DNA of 12,363 nt. It comes from Ilumatobacteraceae bacterium. Its GTDB lineage: Bacteria > Actinomycetota > Acidimicrobiia > Acidimicrobiales > Ilumatobacteraceae. The stretch's first letter is position 1, and each line of letters opens with the position of its first letter. Both the position numbers and the translations under genes were made by a program. The notes under the pieces are model-generated. The model was given only the letters and a program-made list of their open reading frames with translations. It made no database searches and had not been told where the DNA came from. The stretch lies in contig JAEMRY010000040.1 in the NCBI GenBank assembly GCA_016463105.1, forward strand, positions 1-12,363, given 5' to 3'. Positions 5,952 through 12,363 of this stretch are shown here, piece by piece.

Positions 5952-7104
5952 TTGCAACCACCTTTCGAATTTCATTTGAGTTTCGTGAGATTACTTCTGT
6001 TAAATGTTGCAAAGCCTCTAGAGAATGTCCTTCAACGAAGTCATCAATGTATGGCAATGCTGCAGCCATGCCACGAGCCAGTGGTGCATAGCCAGGGCTT
6101 ACCTTTAACGGGTTTACCCAAATCACGCGGTATGCAACTCGGTTAAGTCGTTGCATCTGTTCGGCTAATACTTCTGGGTCACCACGATCCCAACCATCCG
6201 AGAGCACAACAAAAATTGACCCACGAGCCATTCCGCCAACGCCCCATTTGTCGTTGAAGGTTCGCAGGCATTCACCGAGTCGTGTGCCACCACTCCAGTC
6301 TGAAACTTGCGCCGAAGTTTGTGACAATGCTTTATCTGGGTCTCGACTTGTAAGTTCTTTCGTTATCCGAGTCAAGCGAGTACCAAATGTAAATGCTTCA
6401 ACTCGTTGACGACCCACGACAGCAGCGTGCATAAATCTTAACAAGGCACGTGCGTAAGGTTCCATTGAGCCAGAAATATCTAGAAGCACTACTAAGCGAC
6501 GCAAACGAGTGCTTGGCTCGCGCCAATATCTCTCGATTGGTTCGCCGTCGTGTTGCAGAGATGCGCGCATTGTGCGACGAATATCATGTCTCGCGCCGTG
6601 ACGATTTGTTTTAATTAATCGCAGCGACTTCTTTGGTGGTCCTGCTAGTCGCAGACTTGACATAAATTGTTCTGCCTCGCGAAGTTCTGCAGGGTTATAT
6701 TCGGCAAAATCTTTTTCACGCAAAGTCTCGACGCTCGAAAAACGCAGCATGATTGTATTTTCGTCATCAACTGGCTCACCAGCAGTGTCGTCAGCGCTTG
6801 CATTTTCGTCGTCAATCAGCAATGTCATTGAGACGAGTTCTCGTTGCGAAATATTGGTGTCAATCGCGATTCGCTGATCCCAAAAAACCGCAAAAGCACG
6901 ATCAAAAATCGGAGTATCTTCGTGACGGCGAATCAATGTCGCATGTGCCGCCCAATAAACATCGTTACGGTCTTCAAGCCCGAGTTGACCAAGCGCGTTG
7001 ACAAAAATAATTACCGAATCAAGTGGAACATCTAGACCCGCACCACGCAAGATACGGGCGAATGCCACCGCGATTTTATGGGCTGAAGACTCAGTTTTTG
7101 TCAT
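5944..7104 (-). CDS. coxE: CoxE-like VWA-domain protein
   Basis: A 386-residue VWA protein of the CoxE type. The N-terminal half (about 1-195) is helical with an acidic linker near 98-118; the VWA domain follows. The MIDAS metal site is complete: DISGS (D209, S211, S213), T274 in DWSGGTRLG and D303 in VLSDGWDRGD. CoxE-like proteins pair with MoxR-type AAA+ ATPases, and in Oligotropha carboxidovorans CoxD, CoxE and CoxF assist formation of the CuSMoO2 centre of CO dehydrogenase; in other organisms relatives serve other metal hydroxylases. The ATG overlaps the stop of the ATPase gene as TAATG, a strong sign of coupling, and its own end overlaps the small xdhC gene. Confidence 0.9.
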   Translation of the reverse strand: MTKTESSAHKIAVAFARILRGAGLDVPLDSVIIFVNALGQLGLEDRNDVYWAAHATLIRRHEDTPIFDRAFAVFWDQRIAIDTNISQRELVSMTLLIDDENASADDTAGEPVDDENTIMLRFSSVETLREKDFAEYNPAELREAEQFMSSLRLAGPPKKSLRLIKTNRHGARHDIRRTMRASLQHDGEPIERYWREPSTRLRRLVVLLDISGSMEPYARALLRFMHAAVVGRQRVEAFTFGTRLTRITKELTSRDPDKALSQTSAQVSDWSGGTRLGECLRTFNDKWGVGGMARGSIFVVLSDGWDRGDPEVLAEQMQRLNRVAYRVIWVNPLKVSPGYAPLARGMAAALPYIDDFVEGHSLEALQHLTEVISRNSNEIRKVVASA

Positions 7105-8021
7105 TAGTTGTTCAGTAAGCCTCGCTCGAAAGCTTGCTTAACAAGATCAGCAACTCCGTTATCGCGCACACGCTCGTGATCTTCGCGATATTTGAGCACG
7201 GTACCCAATGTGGCTTCAACCATTGATTCGTCGAGTTCGCGTACGCCGAGTCGACCTAGTGCAGTAGCCCAATCAATTGTTTCTGCAACGCCAGGCGGCT
7301 TGTACAACTGCATCTTGCGCAAAGTTTCAACTGCACCAGCAACTTGTCGAGCGAGTGTTTCGGCAACTTGTGGCACGCGACGGCGCACAATTTCGACTTC
7401 GCGCTCAAAATCAGGGTGCTCAACCCAGTGATACAAACAACGGCGCTTTAGAGCATCGTGCACATCGCGCGTGCGATTTGAAGTTAAAACAACTAATGGT
7501 GGAGTAGTTGCCTTATATGTACCAAGTTCAGGGATCGTGATCTGAAAATCTGAAAGCACTTCTAATAAATATGCTTCAAATTCATCATCTGCACGATCAA
7601 TTTCGTCAATCAACAAAACCGGAGAAGTGCCGTCGTGCTGATCAATTGCGCGCAATAGTGCACGGCGAATTAAAAATTTTTCGCTGTACAACTGATTTTC
7701 AAGTTTGTCGGCACCAAGTATTGTTGCTTCTCCAGTAGCTTCGACAGTTCGCAGATGCAACAACTGGCGCGAATAATCCCAGTCGTACATCGCTTGAGCG
7801 GCATCGATACCTTCGTAGCACTGCAAACGAATTAATTCGCTGTTGCGAATCGTTGCTAATACTTTCGCCAGTTCAGTTTTGCCGACACCTGCTTCACCTT
7901 CAAGCAACAATGGCCGGTTGAGCGACATCGCCAGAAAAACTGCGGTTGCCAGACCATCGCTGGCAAGGTAATTGTTTGCATCTAGTGCGCTACGAACTTC
8001 GGCGACGGTCTGCAAACTCAT
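7104..8021 (-). CDS. coxD: CoxD-like MoxR-family AAA+ ATPase
   Basis: AAA+ ATPase of the MoxR family, 305 residues, close in length to CoxD. Walker A is GEAGVGKT (42-49), Walker B LLIDEID (136-142), sensor 1 N182 in LTSNRTRD, and the KRRCLYHW segment (192-199) carries probable arginine-finger residues; the C-terminal lid domain follows from about 205. MoxR proteins act as chaperone ATPases with a VWA partner, here the immediately coupled coxE-like gene. In aerobic CO dehydrogenase maturation CoxD is needed for sulfuration and copper loading of the active site; by analogy this one probably matures the molybdenum hydroxylase to which the coxM-like subunit belongs. ATG 8021 has only a weak ribosome binding site. 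A tandem 15-base repeat lies 26 bases upstream. Confidence 0.92.
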   Translation of the reverse strand: MSLQTVAEVRSALDANNYLASDGLATAVFLAMSLNRPLLLEGEAGVGKTELAKVLATIRNSELIRLQCYEGIDAAQAMYDWDYSRQLLHLRTVEATGEATILGADKLENQLYSEKFLIRRALLRAIDQHDGTSPVLLIDEIDRADDEFEAYLLEVLSDFQITIPELGTYKATTPPLVVLTSNRTRDVHDALKRRCLYHWVEHPDFEREVEIVRRRVPQVAETLARQVAGAVETLRKMQLYKPPGVAETIDWATALGRLGVRELDESMVEATLGTVLKYREDHERVRDNGVADLVKQAFERGLLNN

Positions 8022-8046
8022 CTCGTCAGGCTAGAGCGCAAATCCT

Positions 8047-8077
8047 GATAGCAAGTAATTCAGATAGCAAGCAATTC
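8047..8077. repeat. Tandem 15-bp direct repeat upstream of coxD
   Basis: GATAGCAAGTAATTC (8047-8061) and GATAGCAAGCAATTC (8063-8077) differ at one base and are separated by a single base, giving a 16-base period. They fill most of the 61-base gap between the stop of the FAD oxidoreductase gene and the coxD start. On the coxD strand the unit reads GAATTRCTTGCTATC. Possible roles are an operator for coxD or a slipped duplication; no matching copy was noticed elsewhere in the window. Confidence 0.7.
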
Positions 8078-8082
8078 TGGTA

Positions 8083-9516
8083 TCACGAGTCAAAACCCAA
8101 GCCGAGGCGGTCTAGTAAACGAAGCCATAGGTTGCGTTTGCCGGTGCGGTCTTCGTAGTCAAGTGACCATCGTGTGGCCTGAATGCCAAAAAATCGAAAT
8201 GGTTCAGGCGGAAACGCCCGTGGTTTGGATTGCACAAACTCTGTTTGTGTTGCGCGGGTTTTATTGCCAGCCAGTAGGTCGAGCATTACTTCGCCACCGA
8301 ATCTTGATGCGGCAACTCCGAGACCCGTATAGCCAAGTGCATATGCAACACGATTGTCAAAGTGTGTTCCCCAGAACACGCTGTAGCGGGCACAAGTGTC
8401 GATTGGTGCACCCCACATGTGCGAAAACTTCACACCTTCAAGCTGAGGAAAAGTCGTAAAGAACTGACTCGACAACATTGCCCAAGTTTCTGGGCGTGAC
8501 TCAAGTTGTTTATCCATCTGCCCACCGAAATAATAAATCGCGTCGTATCCGCCCCATAAAATTCTGTTATCGGCGGTCAATCTAAAATAGTGAAATTGAT
8601 TTGAAACATCGGCAAGACCTTGACGATTCTTCCAGCCGATGCTTACAAGTTGATCTTTGGTCAATGGTTCTGTGACTAGGCAATAGTCGTAGACGGGCGC
8701 AATGTATTTATTCATTTGACGCAATAGAGGTTTAAAAGTATTTGTTGCCAAAGCAACGTTGCGTGCTTGAATTTTTGCCAGTGCAGTTTTGATTTCGATG
8801 CCAGATTTGTTTTTGTTGATATCTGTGGCGAGAGTATCCTCATAAATTCGCACGCCAAGAGTTTGTGCGACGCGCTTTAATCCCCACGCTAAACGTGCTG
8901 GGTCGACAAGCGCTGACGAATCTTTGGTCCACAAGCCGCCCGTAAACACGGGTGAGTGCACTTGGGCGTTCATCGCTTCTCGATCTAGCCATTCAACGTC
9001 GTGTCCGAGATCACGCAATTGCAAAAAGTCTTCTTTCAATTCATCGGTGTAATTTTCTGGATGCCAACTGCTGGCGACTTCGATCACACCGTTTCGCTCA
9101 AAATCGCAGTCAATGCTGTATTCGCGAATTACTTTTTCAATCTCGATGATGTTGTCACGACCAAGTTGTTCAAGAATCGCAACTTCATTCGGAAACCGTT
9201 CTTGAGCGTTGGCGATGCCATGCGTCAGCGAATAGTCCATGAATCCACCGTTGCGACTGCTCGCACCAGAGCCGATTTCGTGAGACTCAATGAGCACTAC
9301 ATCACGATTCGCATCACGTTGTTTGGCAATGATTGCTGTCCACAGGCCAGTGAAACCGCCACCGACCACGCACAAATCGCAGTCTTCATTGTGAACTGCA
9401 GTTGGGTTCGAGTCGGGCTCGTCGACATCATCTAACCAATACGGAAACGTATCCGCATCGGCTATTGCATCAAGGTAACGCTTACTCGACCGCGGCGGGT
9501 TTGCCGATCGGCCCAT
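8083..9516 (-). CDS. FAD-dependent oxidoreductase, DAO family (amine/amino-acid oxidase-like)
   Basis: Flavoprotein of 477 residues in the DAO superfamily, whose members oxidise C-N bonds of amino acids or polyamines. After a ~45-residue N-terminal extension comes the dinucleotide-binding motif CVVGGGFTGLWTA (49-61), the FAD-ribose Glu in VVLIESHEIGSG (E77) and ASSRNGGFMDY (85-95), the loop typical of the gamma-glutamylputrescine oxidase (PuuB)-like branch. The C-terminal part has ILWGGYDAIYY and YALGYTGLGVAASRFGGE, the usual FAD-closing strand and helix. The substrate cannot be read from sequence. ATG 9516 is backed by AGGTGG 9 bases upstream and a consensus -10 box at 9541-9546. It lies 61 bases before coxD on the same strand and may share its transcript. 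Confidence 0.88.
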   Translation of the reverse strand: MGRSANPPRSSKRYLDAIADADTFPYWLDDVDEPDSNPTAVHNEDCDLCVVGGGFTGLWTAIIAKQRDANRDVVLIESHEIGSGASSRNGGFMDYSLTHGIANAQERFPNEVAILEQLGRDNIIEIEKVIREYSIDCDFERNGVIEVASSWHPENYTDELKEDFLQLRDLGHDVEWLDREAMNAQVHSPVFTGGLWTKDSSALVDPARLAWGLKRVAQTLGVRIYEDTLATDINKNKSGIEIKTALAKIQARNVALATNTFKPLLRQMNKYIAPVYDYCLVTEPLTKDQLVSIGWKNRQGLADVSNQFHYFRLTADNRILWGGYDAIYYFGGQMDKQLESRPETWAMLSSQFFTTFPQLEGVKFSHMWGAPIDTCARYSVFWGTHFDNRVAYALGYTGLGVAASRFGGEVMLDLLAGNKTRATQTEFVQSKPRAFPPEPFRFFGIQATRWSLDYEDRTGKRNLWLRLLDRLGLGFDS

Positions 9517-9540
9517 TGGGTCTCACCACCTAACATGCCA

Positions 9541-9546
9541 ATTATA
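9541..9546 (-). promoter_or_regulatory. Consensus -10 box for the FAD oxidoreductase gene
   Basis: On the minus strand this hexamer reads TATAAT. Transcription would start near 9534, leaving a leader of roughly 18 bases that begins at about the AGGTGG ribosome binding site (9526-9531). No good -35 is visible at 16-18 bases, so activator dependence or chance occurrence is possible. The same 50-base gap must also hold the plus-strand SDR promoter; a TAATCT at 9559-9564 could be its -10, which would make that transcript nearly leaderless. Confidence 0.4.
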
Positions 9547-9566
9547 AGCGTTAAGAACTAATCTAA

Positions 9567-10319
9567 ATGTTTATGGATCTTGAAATTGCCGGGCGAACGG
9601 CTGCGGTGGCTGGTGGTTCGGCTGGTCTTGGTTTTGCCACGGCACAAGCACTTGCCAATAATGGCGTGAAGGTAATCATCTGTGGTCGTGACGCCAAACG
9701 CGCCAAAGATGCTGCGACAAAAATCGGTAAATCGTGCATCGGTGTCGCCTGCGATGTTTCGAGTGTTGCTGGTGGCGAAAGTTTTATTGAGCAAGCAACA
9801 TCTGCACTTGGGCATCTAGACATTGTTGTTTTGAATAGTGGCGGCCCGTCTGCCGGAAACTTTGCGAGCACAAGCGTCGAAAGTTATGAGACTGCACTGC
9901 AAAACGGTTTGATGTCAATGATCTCGATGACGAAACTAGTTGTGCCCGAAATGCAAGTGCGAAAATGGGGACGAGTTGTAGCAATTACTTCAATTGCGGT
10001 TCGCCAGCCAATAGCAAATCTGATTTTGTCAAATACGGTGCGAGCCGGATTAACTGGTTTTCTAAAAACAGTTGCCCGTGAAGTTGCTGGAGACTGCATA
10101 ACTGTAAATACGGTTCAACCTGGCACTCATGCCACTGATCGAATTGTGCAACTTTATGGTTCATCACCAGATGCTAAAGCGTTGGATATTCCTGCTGGAG
10201 TAATTGGTGATCCAAAAGATTTTGGCAACGTCGTTGCTTTTTTATGTAGTGATTCGGCGAAATTTATTACTGGCGCCAATTTGCAAGTTGATGGTGGCCA
10301 ATATTCGGGTCTGATCTGA
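9567..10319 (+). CDS. Short-chain dehydrogenase/reductase with non-canonical active site
   Basis: Rossmann-fold SDR of 250 residues, the length of classical SDRs. The cofactor loop is AGGSAGLG (15-22), CGRD (39-42) follows the second strand, and LNSGGP (89-94) stands where NNAG is usual. A Ser in the catalytic position is present (S142 in AITSIAV), but the YxxxK pair is replaced by SNTVR: S155 where Tyr is expected and R159 where Lys is expected. The rest (TVNTVQPGTHATDR, ITGANLQVDGG) is normal. I recall annotated oxoacyl-reductase-like SDRs with this SNxxR variation, so it looks like a true subfamily and not decay. No Shine-Dalgarno sequence precedes ATG 9567; an ATG at 9573 is equally possible. 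Its stop overlaps the next start as TGATG. Confidence 0.88.
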   Translation: MFMDLEIAGRTAAVAGGSAGLGFATAQALANNGVKVIICGRDAKRAKDAATKIGKSCIGVACDVSSVAGGESFIEQATSALGHLDIVVLNSGGPSAGNFASTSVESYETALQNGLMSMISMTKLVVPEMQVRKWGRVVAITSIAVRQPIANLILSNTVRAGLTGFLKTVAREVAGDCITVNTVQPGTHATDRIVQLYGSSPDAKALDIPAGVIGDPKDFGNVVAFLCSDSAKFITGANLQVDGGQYSGLI

Positions 10320-10615
10320 TGCTGCAACATGTTGTAACGATCACTTGGAACGATCAAGTGCCAGCAAATTATCACGAGATAATCGACAAAGTATTGCAAG
10401 ACATGGCTAGGCAGATACCCACAGTTCGAAGTTACCGATGTGGCCCAGACTTGCAAGTTTCAGCGTCAACAAATGCCAATTATTTAATTGCAGCAACTTT
10501 TGATGATGTTGCAGGTTGGCGTATTTACGACGAGAACTCTCTACATAATGAGATTCGTGCGAAATATTTTAAGCCGTTTATTGCCATTCGTACTGCCTCA
10601 CAAATTAGTTACTAG
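10319..10615 (+). CDS. Dabb (stress-response A/B barrel) domain protein
   Basis: A 98-residue single-domain protein with the features of the dimeric alpha/beta-barrel Dabb family: H4 in the first strand (LQHVVTITW), PTVRSYRCGPDL (34-45) for the second strand, ATFDDVAGWRIYDENSLH (59-76) with the conserved Phe-Asp, Tyr and His, and a final AKYFKPF strand. Family members range from stress proteins of unknown role to polyketide cyclases and aromatic-ring catabolic enzymes; none can be chosen here. The ATG overlaps the SDR stop as TGATG, so the two are translated together and probably act in one small pathway. The last 11 bases overlap the end of the convergent PAP2 gene. Confidence 0.82.
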   Translation: MLQHVVTITWNDQVPANYHEIIDKVLQDMARQIPTVRSYRCGPDLQVSASTNANYLIAATFDDVAGWRIYDENSLHNEIRAKYFKPFIAIRTASQISY

Positions 10616-11393
10616 TTACTAGTTTTTTGCGTTCGTAAACTGTGGCGAAGTAACTAACTGCAGCAACAAAAATCCAGCCTAATAAAATATCGGTTACATA
10701 ATGTTCACCGAAATACACGAGCGTGAAAGCCATTGACAGCGGCAAAATCAATGAAACAACACGCAACCACTTCGGCATTACACCAAACAAGAACACAACA
10801 ACCAGAAGCGAAAATGCAGCATGAAGTGATGGCAAGGCAGCAACTGGATTCGTTATATCTTTGCCGCGATCAAAGACTTTAGAGACAGTTGAAAGCCCCA
10901 TACTGCGCCAACCACGCGCGGTGATTCGCGCGATGTTGCCCATATAACCGTCACGTGCTGCCATCCACGGGGGTGCGACAGGAAACAAAATGTATGTCAT
11001 CACACCCGAACCAAGCAACAGTGCAAATCGCCGCATATAGCGTGCCCATTGGCGGCGATTACGCAACCATAAGATCACTGCGAGCGCGACCGGAAACACA
11101 AAATGTGTCATGTAAACAACCGCAAGTGGCAGTTCGTACCACGAGACCTTGCTTGAGACATTGAAATGACTTTGAACCCAGACGTTGGGATCATTGCCTA
11201 AAAATAGCCATCGATCTATGTCACGAATTGCAGTCATGTGAACTCGAGTACCTAGTTGGTCGGCAATGCCACGGCTGTATTCGTATGCGAAGAGCAGCAC
11301 AACCAAAATTGCCCAGTCGCGAACCATTTCATATTGTTGCTGCAACGACTTGCCAAAGTTGCCACAAATGAGTGCGCCCAACAACCATGACAC
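10605..11393 (-). CDS. PAP2-superfamily integral membrane phosphatase / inositolphosphotransferase-like protein
   Basis: Polytopic membrane protein with the PAP2_3-type catalytic motifs: ALPSLHAAFS (186-195, H191) and YFGEHYVTDILLGW (227-240, H231 and D235), counted from the GTG at 11393 (262 residues). About five or six hydrophobic helices are visible. Members hydrolyse or transfer lipid-linked phosphate groups; mycobacterial relatives and Aur1-like inositolphosphate transferases share this layout. The frame stays open upstream to 11517, and the extra codons encode a hydrophobic helix (PILVFVYCIVFLW) followed by GLPVDR, which looks like genuine family sequence, but no ATG, GTG or TTG occurs there. 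The true start is therefore probably upstream of 11393 at a rare codon (for example ATT at 11486). It lies downstream of coxM on the same strand. Confidence 0.85.
   Translation of the reverse strand: MSWLLGALICGNFGKSLQQQYEMVRDWAILVVLLFAYEYSRGIADQLGTRVHMTAIRDIDRWLFLGNDPNVWVQSHFNVSSKVSWYELPLAVVYMTHFVFPVALAVILWLRNRRQWARYMRRFALLLGSGVMTYILFPVAPPWMAARDGYMGNIARITARGWRSMGLSTVSKVFDRGKDITNPVAALPSLHAAFSLLVVVFLFGVMPKWLRVVSLILPLSMAFTLVYFGEHYVTDILLGWIFVAAVSYFATVYERKKLVTSN
10611..10628 (+). terminator. Weak intrinsic terminator between SDR-Dabb and PAP2 genes
   Basis: ACTAG (10611-10615) can pair with CTAGT (10619-10623) around a three-base loop, followed by a T run to 10628. The stem is only 5 bp and AT-rich, so termination would be inefficient. 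It begins inside the last codons of the Dabb gene and belongs to a short TAGTTAC tandem repeat (10606-10619) that also encodes the C-terminus of the PAP2 protein. Confidence 0.3.
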
Positions 11394-11500
11394 GACCGCG
11401 ATGCGATCTACTGGAAGCCCGAATTGTTTAGCGGACCACAGAAAAACTATGCAGTAGACGAAAACTAATATTGGCCTAAAACGAATTAGACGTAAATTTT

Positions 11501-12325
11501 TTATTTTGAAGCAGCCTCAAGTGCACGACGAACGAGTACCGACGCTAAATGCTTGCGATATTCGGTAGAAGCGTTCAGATCGCTTTGGGGCTCTGCTTCA
11601 TTAGATGCCATTGCGGCAGCGTCACTAATTGATGCACCTTTGGCTATTGCGTTTGCGACGCTCGTTGCCAAAATTGGTGTTGAACCCATATTCACGAGTG
11701 CGACTCCTGCTTCACCTTTTCGACGCCACGCAGCCACACCGACGATTGCCCAATCTTGTGCTCGACGATTGAACTTTTGAAAACTCCACCCGGCGCCTTG
11801 CATCTTTGGCACACGAATTTCAATGAGCATTTCATCGGCGGCAAGATCGCTTTCGAGAAAACCTTTGTAGAAATTTGCAGCAGCGATTTCGCGCTTACCT
11901 TTTGGTCCTTGCACGACATATGTCGCGCCGAGTGCAAGCGTTGTTGCTGGCAAATCACTCGCTGGGTCAGCGTGAGCAATTGAACCGCCGATTGTGCCAC
12001 GGTGGCGAACTTGTGCATCACCAACATGACTGGCCGCATGTGCAAGCAACGGTGCATGCTCATGCAAAACTTTGGATGTTTCGACATCCATGTGTCGTGT
12101 AAGCGCACCAATCGCAATATGGTTACCCGCATCTTTGATATACGAGAGATCCTTGACTCGACCGATATCGATCAACATTGCCGGCTGAGCAAGACGCAGT
12201 TTCATCAGCGGCAACAAACTGTGTCCACCTGCAAGAAACTTGGCGTCACTGCCGTATTGGTTGATTAGCGATATCGCTTCATCTGCTGATGAAGCGCGCT
12301 TATAGTCGAATGCTGCAGGAATCAT
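11501..12325 (-). CDS. coxM: FAD-binding medium subunit of a molybdenum hydroxylase (CoxM-like)
   Basis: FAD subunit, 274 residues, of the xanthine oxidase / CO dehydrogenase family; it passes electrons from the iron-sulfur subunit to the respiratory chain or another acceptor. Both FAD pyrophosphate-binding double-glycine motifs are at the positions known for CoxM: AGGHS (32-36) and TIGG (111-114), followed by SIAHADPASDLPA. The C-terminal CO_deh_flav_C domain begins near residue 175 (GWSFQKFNRRAQDWAIVGVAAW). GGAGGT 5 bases before ATG 12325 is the best ribosome binding site in the window, and the ATG overlaps the upstream stop as ATGA. The substrate depends on the large subunit, which lies beyond the window, so CO oxidation is possible but not shown. 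Confidence 0.93.
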   Translation of the reverse strand: MIPAAFDYKRASSADEAISLINQYGSDAKFLAGGHSLLPLMKLRLAQPAMLIDIGRVKDLSYIKDAGNHIAIGALTRHMDVETSKVLHEHAPLLAHAASHVGDAQVRHRGTIGGSIAHADPASDLPATTLALGATYVVQGPKGKREIAAANFYKGFLESDLAADEMLIEIRVPKMQGAGWSFQKFNRRAQDWAIVGVAAWRRKGEAGVALVNMGSTPILATSVANAIAKGASISDAAAMASNEAEPQSDLNASTEYRKHLASVLVRRALEAASK

Positions 12326-12363
12326 TTCTTACCTCCACGAGTTGCTTCGTTAATTGTTTTCCA
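12322..12363 (-). CDS. C-terminal end of the gene upstream of coxM (partial; possibly the large molybdenum subunit)
   Basis: The frame that enters from the right edge encodes WKTINEATRGGKK and ends in TGA overlapping the coxM ATG (ATGA). The fragment is too short for identification. A Trp followed by a hydrophobic residue and then Glu-Ala (W-x-x-I-x-E-A) resembles the tail of CoxL/xanthine dehydrogenase-type large subunits, and form II-like clusters have the order coxS-coxL-coxM, so a CoxL-like gene is a reasonable guess. The coding nature is supported by the overlap and by the fact that the coxM ribosome binding site lies within it. Confidence 0.5.
   Translation of the reverse strand, partial: WKTINEATRGGKK

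Noticed and set aside
4823..5975. The two xdhC genes as one gene broken by a frameshift
   Set aside because: Each has its own start, the smaller has a sound ribosome binding site and a complete N-domain, and the larger has its own N-domain remnant before the Rossmann domain, so the two chains do not simply join into one.
9001..9435. Plus-strand open frame of 144 codons inside the FAD oxidoreductase gene
   Set aside because: It is antisense to strongly supported coding sequence with intact motifs, and has no recognisable domain or start signal.
11692..12132. Second minus-strand frame of 146 codons within coxM
   Set aside because: It lies in another frame of a complete CoxM-like gene whose FAD motifs are at the exact known positions; Cys/His-rich low-complexity content indicates a shadow.

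Overview
The window reads as chromosomal DNA from a low-to-mid GC actinomycete, most likely an Acidimicrobiia-type or other aquatic Actinomycetota. The clues are a DUF501 gene directly followed by a short (about 307 aa) Ppx/GppA gene, a typical actinobacterial pairing; CoxD/CoxE/XdhC maturation genes of the actinobacterial type; and compact gene packing with ATGA, TAATG and TGATG junctions. Base composition is clearly AT-leaning for that phylum. The taxonomic placement is an inference; there is no rRNA or other marker here. No tRNA, rRNA, CRISPR array, transposase, integrase or attachment site was seen.

Layout. (1) 51-886, plus strand: two small genes of unknown function. The second has an N-terminal loop that resembles, in degenerate form, the phosphate-binding loop of low-molecular-weight tyrosine phosphatases. 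(2) 876-3863, minus strand: a tight five-gene run transcribed right to left: a small XRE-type regulator, a MobA/MocA-like nucleotidyltransferase, DUF501, Ppx/GppA and a RimJ/RimL-type acetyltransferase. (3) 3864-4137: a divergent control region with a long, hairpin-rich leader. (4) 4138-4821, plus strand: an exported NlpC/P60 cell-wall hydrolase. (5) 4823-8021, minus strand: a translationally coupled block, coxD-like MoxR ATPase, coxE-like VWA protein, small XdhC/CoxI N-domain protein, larger XdhC/CoxI protein. (6) 8083-9516, minus strand: a DAO-family FAD oxidoreductase. (7) 9567-10615, plus strand: a coupled SDR plus Dabb-domain pair. (8) 10605-11393, minus strand: a PAP2-superfamily membrane protein whose reading frame continues upstream of any canonical start. 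(9) 11501-12363, minus strand: a coxM-like FAD subunit preceded, with an ATGA overlap, by the last 13 codons of another gene that could be the large molybdenum subunit.

How the genes fit together. The strongest theme is biogenesis of a molybdenum hydroxylase of the xanthine oxidase / aerobic CO dehydrogenase family. CoxM supplies the FAD subunit, CoxD and CoxE are the ATPase/VWA maturation pair, the two XdhC/CoxI proteins are cofactor-insertion factors, and the nucleotidyltransferase at 2973-3581 is a plausible MPT cytidylyltransferase. The catalytic large subunit lies outside the window, so the substrate (CO or another) cannot be read from here. The points most worth a second look are the structured leader of the NlpC/P60 gene, the tandem 15-bp repeat just upstream of coxD, the SDR that lacks the YxxxK catalytic pair, and the PAP2 gene that seems to need a non-canonical start codon.
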